Shown in pieces: positions 57,760 through 64,000 of a stretch of DNA of 64,000 nt (position 1 is the stretch's first letter; the number at the start of each line of letters is the position of its first letter). Source of the DNA: an uncultured Alphaproteobacteria bacterium (lineage in GTDB: Bacteria > Pseudomonadota > Alphaproteobacteria > GCA-2731375); the NCBI GenBank assembly GCA_951812805.1, contig CATOSZ010000001.1:434001-498000 (forward strand). The letters are read 5' to 3'. The notes beneath the pieces are model-generated. The model searched no databases, was not told the DNA's origin, and worked only from the letters and a program-made list of their open reading frames with translations. A program made the position numbers and the translations under genes.

Positions 57760-58185
57760 ATGAATGAAGTTCTGGAGCGTAATGGCCGCGACGAGGTCAT
57801 GCGGATGGCGGCGGAAATCGTCGCCGCCTACCTGACATCCAACCCGATGCCGGCCGCGGAAATTCCGAGCCTGATCGAAACGGTTCATCGCGCCCTGCTC
57901 GACGTTCGCGGCGGAGAGCGCCCGGCGATCGCGATGGAAGCGCCAAAGCCGGCGGTACCGGTGCGCAAGTCGATCCAGGACGACTATCTCGTCTGCCTGG
58001 AGGACGGCAAGAAACTGAAGATGTTGAAGCGCTACCTGCGGACCAAGTTCAATCTGTCGCCGGAGGAATATCGCCTGAAGTGGGGCCTGCCGGCGGACTA
58101 TCCGATGGTGGCGCCGAACTATTCGCGCCAGCGCTCCAGCTTCGCCAAGAACATCGGCCTCGGCCGCCGCCGCGAGGAAGCCTAA
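57760..58185 (+). CDS. MucR/Ros-family transcriptional regulator lacking zinc ligands
   Basis: A 141-residue regulator with the MucR/Ros C-terminal DNA-binding domain: residues 75-125 have DYLVCLEDGKKLKMLKRYLR, then SPEEYRLKWGLPADYPMVAPNYS. The zinc positions of Ros would be residues 79, 82, 92 and 97. They read Cys79, Asp82, Tyr92 and Phe97, so no C2H2 zinc site remains. Some rhizobial homologues fold without zinc, so the protein may still bind DNA. MucR proteins are broad regulators of surface polysaccharide and virulence-like genes in alphaproteobacteria. It is transcribed alone, convergent with a small conserved gene. Confidence 0.92.
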   Translation: MNEVLERNGRDEVMRMAAEIVAAYLTSNPMPAAEIPSLIETVHRALLDVRGGERPAIAMEAPKPAVPVRKSIQDDYLVCLEDGKKLKMLKRYLRTKFNLSPEEYRLKWGLPADYPMVAPNYSRQRSSFAKNIGLGRRREEA

Positions 58186-58424
58186 ACCTCGATGCCGGGC
58201 CGCTTTGGCGGTTCGCCATCCTCGGCCGATGGAGCCCCTTCGAGCACATAGCGAAGTTTATCGGTCGCCGCGCGGGTCAGCTGCGCGCGGGTCGCGTCGG
58301 CCGGACCGATGAGGATCACCTCCGTGCCGCTCGGCTGATCGATGGCGACGACGCGTACCGCGTTCCCGACCCGGTGGAACTCCAGCAGCACGTCGCGCGC
58401 GCCGATTTTCCGCCGCCGCGGCAC
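58182..58424 (-). CDS. Small conserved hypothetical protein next to hemA
   Basis: An 80-residue protein with an [40 protein letters not shown] core, a compact beta-rich sequence found in alphaproteobacteria (I recall a DUF near hemA, possibly DUF6898). Its ATG at 58424 is one base after the hemA stop, so it is in the hemA operon. The function is unknown. Confidence 0.75.
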   Translation of the reverse strand: MPRRRKIGARDVLLEFHRVGNAVRVVAIDQPSGTEVILIGPADATRAQLTRAATDKLRYVLEGAPSAEDGEPPKRPGIEV

Positions 58425-58425
58425 C

Positions 58426-59637
58426 TCAGGCGGCGCGGGCCGGATCGTGCCGGCGCCAGACGTCGCCCAGGGCCTCGACGAGGCGGTCCATCAAGGCGTC
58501 GTCATGGCGCGGCGACGGCGTAAAGCGCAGCCGTTCCGTCCCGCGCGGCACCGTCGGGTAGTTGATCGGCTGGACGTAGATCCGATGATCCGCCAGCAAC
58601 GCGTCCGAGATCCGCTTGCAGCGCACGGGATCGCCGACCAGCACGGGCACGATATGGCTTTCGGACGGCATGACCGGAAGGCCGGCCTGCCGCAGCAGGG
58701 TCTTCAGCCGCGCGGCCCGGGCCTGGTGCGCCGTGCGCAGGGCGGGGGTCCGCCGGACATGGCGGACGCTGGCCAGCGCGCCGGCCGCGAGCACAGGGGC
58801 CAGCGAGGTCGTGAAAATGAAGCCCGGCGCATAGCCTCTGACGGCGTCGACCAGGGCACGCGAGGCGGCGATATAGCCGCCCATGACGCCGAAGGCCTTG
58901 GCGAGCGTGCCTTCGATCACATCCACCCGGGCCATGACGCCGTCGCGCTCGGCGATGCCGGCGCCGTTCTCGCCGTAGAGGCCGACGGCGTGGACCTCGT
59001 CCAGATAGCTGAGCGCGCCGTGACGTTCGCAGACCTCGAGAATCTCCGCCATCGGGGCGATATCGCCGTCCATGGAGTAGACGCTTTCGAAGGCGACGAT
59101 CTTCGGCGTATCGGCCGGCGCCGCGCGCAACAACGCGTCGAGATGCTCGACGTCGTTATGCCGCCAGATCCGTTTTTCGCCGACCCCGTGCCGGATGCCC
59201 GCGATCATCGAGGCATGGTTCAAGGCATCGGAAAAGACGATGGCGCCCGGCAGCAGGCTTTGCAGGGTCGAGAGCGTCGCCTCGTTCGCAACATAGCCCG
59301 AGGTGAACAGCAACGCCGCCGGTTTGCCGTGCAGGTCGGCGAGTTCGGCCTCCAGCACCACATGGTCGTGCGTGGTACCGGAGATGTTGCGCGTACCACC
59401 GCTGCCGGCGCCAGCGCGATCCAGCGCCTCGTGCATCGCGGCGATGACGCCCGGGTGCTGTCCCATCGCGAGATAATCGTTGGAGCACCACACGACCACG
59501 TCCTCCGCGCCGTCCGCGGCGTGGTGCAGGGCGTGGGGAAAGTCGCCGGCGCGGCGGCTGAGGTCGGCGAAATGGCGGTATCGCCCCTCGTCGCGCAGTT
59601 CCGCCAGGCGGGCCTCGAAGATCTCGTCGTACGTCAT
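58426..59637 (-). CDS. hemA: 5-aminolevulinate synthase
   Basis: A 403-residue PLP enzyme that joins glycine and succinyl-CoA to ALA in the alphaproteobacterial Shemin pathway. [15 protein letters not shown] at 79-92 and the PLP Lys247 in [14 protein letters not shown] are diagnostic, and [11 protein letters not shown] near 212 holds the pyridine Asp. ATG 59637 begins the family [14 protein letters not shown]. The operon includes the small gene downstream; lipB is divergent. Confidence 0.95.
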   Translation of the reverse strand: MTYDEIFEARLAELRDEGRYRHFADLSRRAGDFPHALHHAADGAEDVVVWCSNDYLAMGQHPGVIAAMHEALDRAGAGSGGTRNISGTTHDHVVLEAELADLHGKPAALLFTSGYVANEATLSTLQSLLPGAIVFSDALNHASMIAGIRHGVGEKRIWRHNDVEHLDALLRAAPADTPKIVAFESVYSMDGDIAPMAEILEVCERHGALSYLDEVHAVGLYGENGAGIAERDGVMARVDVIEGTLAKAFGVMGGYIAASRALVDAVRGYAPGFIFTTSLAPVLAAGALASVRHVRRTPALRTAHQARAARLKTLLRQAGLPVMPSESHIVPVLVGDPVRCKRISDALLADHRIYVQPINYPTVPRGTERLRFTPSPRHDDALMDRLVEALGDVWRRHDPARAA

Positions 59638-59799
59638 GCCTGCCCTCCCTCTCGCCGAGATCGCCACCGATTTATGGCGCCGGCATGGTTAGGGAAGGGT
59701 AAACGCGGCCGGCCGCACGACCAAATCAACTTCGTGCGGGCTGGACGCGAGGGGTCTGTGCGGTTTCAATGCCGGGCGCAAGCGGCGGAGACCCATCAC

Positions 59800-60426
59800 A
59801 TGACGGAATGGCGGATCAGCGACGATATGGTCGACTACGCCCCGGCGATGGCGGACATGGAAGCCAGGGTCGCCGGCATCGCCGCCGGCGCGGCCGGCGA
59901 CCAGGTTTGGCTGTTGGAGCACCCACCGCTCTATACCGCCGGCACCAGCGCCAAGCCCGAGGACCTGCTCGACCCGCGCTTTCCGATCCATCGGACCGGC
60001 CGGGGCGGGCAGTACACCTATCACGGACCGGGCCAGCGGATCGCCTATGTCATGCGGGACCTGAGGCCCCATGGCCGCGATCTTCGCGCCTATGTCTGCG
60101 CCCTCGAGCAATGGGTGATCGAGACGCTCTGGCGTTTCCATGTCCGGGGCGAGCGGCGAACGGGACGCGTCGGCGTGTGGGTCGACCTCGGCAGTGGCCG
60201 CGAGGCGAAGATTGCCGCCATCGGCGTGCGCGTGCGCCGCTGGATCGCCTTCCACGGCCTTTCCCTGAACGTCGACCCGGACCTCACGCATTACGGCGGC
60301 ATCGTGCCCTGCGGCATCGCGGAACACGGCGTGACCTCGCTGGTCGAGCTGGGGATCCCCGTCTCCCTGGCGGAGGTCGACGCGGAGCTGATGGCGACCT
60401 GGGAGGCGGTCTTTCCCGCTGGCTGA
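59800..60426 (+). CDS. lipB: Octanoyl-[ACP]:protein N-octanoyltransferase
   Basis: A 208-residue LipB, which transfers octanoate from ACP to lipoyl domains. [12 protein letters not shown] at 68-79 is the substrate region, Lys137 ([10 protein letters not shown]) and Cys171 ([15 protein letters not shown]) are the catalytic pair. GGAG lies nine bases before ATG 59800. The much longer upstream frame is an antisense shadow of hemA. Confidence 0.95.
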   Translation: MTEWRISDDMVDYAPAMADMEARVAGIAAGAAGDQVWLLEHPPLYTAGTSAKPEDLLDPRFPIHRTGRGGQYTYHGPGQRIAYVMRDLRPHGRDLRAYVCALEQWVIETLWRFHVRGERRTGRVGVWVDLGSGREAKIAAIGVRVRRWIAFHGLSLNVDPDLTHYGGIVPCGIAEHGVTSLVELGIPVSLAEVDAELMATWEAVFPAG

Positions 60427-60454
60427 TCCTGGCGGATCAAACCGAAGTCCGGGG

Positions 60455-60742
60455 TCATTCGTCGCTTCGTTGTGCGAAACCGACCCCGTCGGACCAAGCT
60501 GCCGGGTGGACTTCGACATCGTCGACCCTGGCGGCGGGCGGCCCAGCGCGACAGGCCGTAACCAGAGCGTCGAGGACCGGTTCAGACCCCGAGGCCAGGA
60601 TTTCGACGCTGCCGTCGGAAAGATTGCGGACCCAGCCGTCGAGGCCGAGGGTGCGGGCCGTCTTTACCGTCCAGGCGCGATACCACACGCCCTGCACACG
60701 GCCGCGGACGACCAGGCGGCGGGCCGGCATGGCTGGCGTCAC
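60455..60742 (-). CDS. acyP: Acylphosphatase
   Basis: A 95-residue enzyme hydrolysing acyl phosphates. VVRGRVQGVWYRAWT carries the phosphate-binding loop and Arg22; Asn40 in NLSDGSVEI is the other catalytic residue. GTG 60742 overlaps the pccA stop as GTGA; ATG 60730 is an alternative. It follows pccA in the same operon. Confidence 0.92.
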   Translation of the reverse strand: MTPAMPARRLVVRGRVQGVWYRAWTVKTARTLGLDGWVRNLSDGSVEILASGSEPVLDALVTACRAGPPAARVDDVEVHPAAWSDGVGFAQRSDE

Positions 60743-62727
60743 TCGCCGGCAAATTCGAGGATGATGTCGTCGGCCGCCAGGCTTTCGCCCGCCGCGACGC
60801 GAACCTCGCCGATTTCGCCGTCGCGTTCGGCGGTCAGGACGTTTTCCATCTTCATCGCTTCGATCACGGCAAGCGGTTGGCCGGCCTTCACCTCGTCACC
60901 GGCCTCGACATGGATCGCCACGACCAGGCCCGCCATCGGCGAGATCACGAAGCTGGAGAGATCCGGCGGTGCCTTTTCCGGCATCAGCGCCATCAACCGG
61001 GCGGCGTGGGACGACAGCAACCGGGCGGACGCCGTGTGGCCCGCATGTGAAAGGGTCATCCGGGTGCCCGAAACGCCGACGCGCACGGCAACCTCATTGC
61101 CGGCGAGACGACCGCGAAACAAATCGTCGCCGGGGTGCCAGGATCCCGAAAGCCGATGGTCGGTGGAATCGAAACTCACGATCCACGCGTCGCCCTCGCT
61201 CGCGATGGCGAGCGGGACGGTCTCGCCGCCGAGCACCAAGGCCCGTTCGCCGCCGACCTCGCGCGGCCACATGCCCGCCCCGCCGATCGTCTTGTCGCGC
61301 GCGTCCAGCGTCGTGCCGATCAGGGCCGCCACCGCGATCAACGTCTCGCGCGCTGCGCCCTCGGGCGGCGTGTTCTCGAAGCTGTCGCCGAATTCCTCCG
61401 CGATGAAATTGGTGGTGAGCCGGCCTTCGCGAAACCGCTCGCTCGCCATGATGGCGGCGAGGAAATCGACGTTGTGGCGAATGCCCTCGATCCGGTAGGC
61501 GTCGAGCGCCAGCCCCATGGCCCTGATCGCCGTCGCCCGGTCGGCGCCCCAGGTGACCAGCTTGGCGATCATGGGGTCGTAGAACATGGTGATCTCGGAG
61601 CCTTCGACGACGCCGGTATCGACGCGGACCTCGTCGTTTTCGGCCGGCGGACGGCAACGGCTGAGGCGGCCGACGGAGGGGATGAAGCCGCGCGCCGGGT
61701 CCTCGGCGTAGATCCGGCTTTCGATCGCCCAGCCCCGGAAGCGGACCTCGTCCTGGGTGAGGCCGAGCCCCTCGCCCGCGGCGATGCGGATCATCTGCTC
61801 GACCAGGTCGATACCGATCGTCATTTCGGTCACCGGGTGCTCGACCTGCAGGCGGGTGTTCATCTCCAGGAAATAGAAGTTGCGGTCCCGGTCGACGATG
61901 AATTCGACGGTGCCGGCCGAGCCGTAGTCGACGGCCTTGGCGAGCGCGACCGCCTGCGCGCCCATGGCGGCGCGCGTTTCCGCGTCGAGGAACGGGCTCG
62001 GCGCCTCCTCGATCACCTTCTGGTGGCGGCGCTGGATCGAACACTCCCGTTCGCCCAAGTGGATGCAATTCCCCTTCCCGTCCCCCAGCACCTGGATTTC
62101 GATATGGCGCGGCTCCTCGACGTATTTCTCGACGAACACCCGGTCATCACCGAAACTCGAGCGCGCCTCGTTGCGGGCCGAGGTCAGGCCGTCGCGAACC
62201 TCGTCCGCGTTGTGGGCGATCCGCATGCCCTTGCCGCCTCCGCCGGCGGACGCCTTCAGCATGACGGGCAGGCCGATCCGCTCGGCGATGGCGACGGCCG
62301 CGTCGCCGTCCTCCACCGCCTCCGTGTGGCCGGGCACGACGCTGACGCCGGCGGCCTCGGCCAGCAGCTTGCTCTCGATCTTGTCGCCCATGGCGGCGAT
62401 CGCCCGGTTCGAGGGGCCGATGAAGGTGATGCCGGCGGCGGCCAGCGCATCGGCGAAGGCGGCGTTCTCGGACTGGAAGCCAAAGCCCGGGTGCACCGCC
62501 TCCGCGCCGGTATCGTGGCAGGCCTGGACGATGCGTTCGATGACCAGGTAGCTCTCGGCCGAGGGGGCGGGGCCGATGGCGACGGCTTCGTCGGCCATGC
62601 GGACGTGCAGCGCGCCGTCGTCCGCCTCGGAATAGACGGCGACGGTGGCGATGCCCATGCGGCGTGCCGTCTTGATGATGCGGCAGGCGATCTCGCCCCG
62701 GTTGGCGATCAGGATCTTGGAGAACAT
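60739..62727 (-). CDS. pccA: Propionyl-CoA-type carboxylase, biotin carboxylase/BCCP subunit
   Basis: A 662-residue alpha subunit. The biotin carboxylase domain covers residues 1-450, with the Gly-rich loop KASAGGGGKGM near 160 and the EMNTRLQVEHPVTE block near 290. The BT linker domain follows, and the BCCP domain ends with the biotinyl Lys in EAMKMEN near 626. The fused layout is that of propionyl-CoA and methylcrotonyl-CoA carboxylases. The pccB-type partner precedes it on the same strand, which favours propionyl-CoA. The product is methylmalonyl-CoA for entry into the TCA cycle. Confidence 0.92.
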   Translation of the reverse strand: MFSKILIANRGEIACRIIKTARRMGIATVAVYSEADDGALHVRMADEAVAIGPAPSAESYLVIERIVQACHDTGAEAVHPGFGFQSENAAFADALAAAGITFIGPSNRAIAAMGDKIESKLLAEAAGVSVVPGHTEAVEDGDAAVAIAERIGLPVMLKASAGGGGKGMRIAHNADEVRDGLTSARNEARSSFGDDRVFVEKYVEEPRHIEIQVLGDGKGNCIHLGERECSIQRRHQKVIEEAPSPFLDAETRAAMGAQAVALAKAVDYGSAGTVEFIVDRDRNFYFLEMNTRLQVEHPVTEMTIGIDLVEQMIRIAAGEGLGLTQDEVRFRGWAIESRIYAEDPARGFIPSVGRLSRCRPPAENDEVRVDTGVVEGSEITMFYDPMIAKLVTWGADRATAIRAMGLALDAYRIEGIRHNVDFLAAIMASERFREGRLTTNFIAEEFGDSFENTPPEGAARETLIAVAALIGTTLDARDKTIGGAGMWPREVGGERALVLGGETVPLAIASEGDAWIVSFDSTDHRLSGSWHPGDDLFRGRLAGNEVAVRVGVSGTRMTLSHAGHTASARLLSSHAARLMALMPEKAPPDLSSFVISPMAGLVVAIHVEAGDEVKAGQPLAVIEAMKMENVLTAERDGEIGEVRVAAGESLAADDIILEFAGE

Positions 62728-62737
62728 CGTTTACGCC

Positions 62738-64000
<1,263 letters not shown>

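Overview
The window is GC-rich, densely packed chromosomal DNA from an alphaproteobacterium, probably in or near Rhodospirillales. The evidence is a Shemin-type 5-aminolevulinate synthase, a MucR/Ros regulator, CimA, a DmdC-like long acyl-CoA dehydrogenase, and many ATGA/TTGA gene overlaps. No rRNA, tRNA or CRISPR array was recognised.

Layout. 1-7740: an oxidative CoA-thioester catabolic operon. It encodes a three-subunit molybdenum hydroxylase whose large subunit carries a fused CoxG domain, then an AMP-forming acyl-CoA ligase and an enoyl-CoA hydratase-family protein. The gene order matches the 2-furoate operon hmfABCDE. A 2-keto-4-pentenoate hydratase-like gene is divergent and a VOC protein follows. 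7765-11433: an SDR, an MDR reductase with no normal start codon, and an acyl-CoA dehydrogenase. 11612-14278: DMT transporter, MaoC-like dehydratase and Sua5. 14275-20531: glutamate synthase gltB-gltD with a very long hairpin between the two genes. 20646-27512: a 3-hydroxyisobutyrate dehydrogenase-like enzyme, a YhaN/YhaO (Rad50/Mre11-like) pair and an enolase-superfamily enzyme.

28207-47068 is the disturbed part. Two nearly identical 2.97-kb IS21-family elements lie in direct orientation 15.9 kb apart. Copy 1 separates the 5' part of an M1 aminopeptidase gene from a truncated pilO; copy 2 separates the znuA upstream region from an IS66 transposase stub. The DNA between them holds a fragment of a R64-type type IVb pilus locus (pilN and partial pilO) abutting a truncated adenylate cyclase, then a response regulator, cysS, cimA, a hydrolase and a threonine synthase-like gene. 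It also holds a zinc-acquisition module: ZrgA-like protein, DUF4340-like membrane protein, His-rich outer-membrane porin and ZnuA, with two Zur-box-like palindromes.

47456-64000 returns to ordinary chromosome: PaaI thioesterase, mazG, a class V aminotransferase, and a divergent periplasmic beta-propeller / cupredoxin / polytopic membrane protein module. These are followed by a hydrolase, a DEAD-box helicase, a RAM-domain protein, a GSAM-like aminotransferase, a MucR homologue lacking zinc ligands, hemA, lipB, acylphosphatase and propionyl-CoA carboxylase pccA/pccB (pccB runs off the right edge).

The items most worth follow-up are the CoxL-CoxG fusion with a Glu-to-Asp change in the catalytic motif, the gltB-gltD hairpin, the IS21-bounded rearrangements, the zinc module without znuBC, and the beta-propeller/cupredoxin/membrane triad with its palindromic operator.
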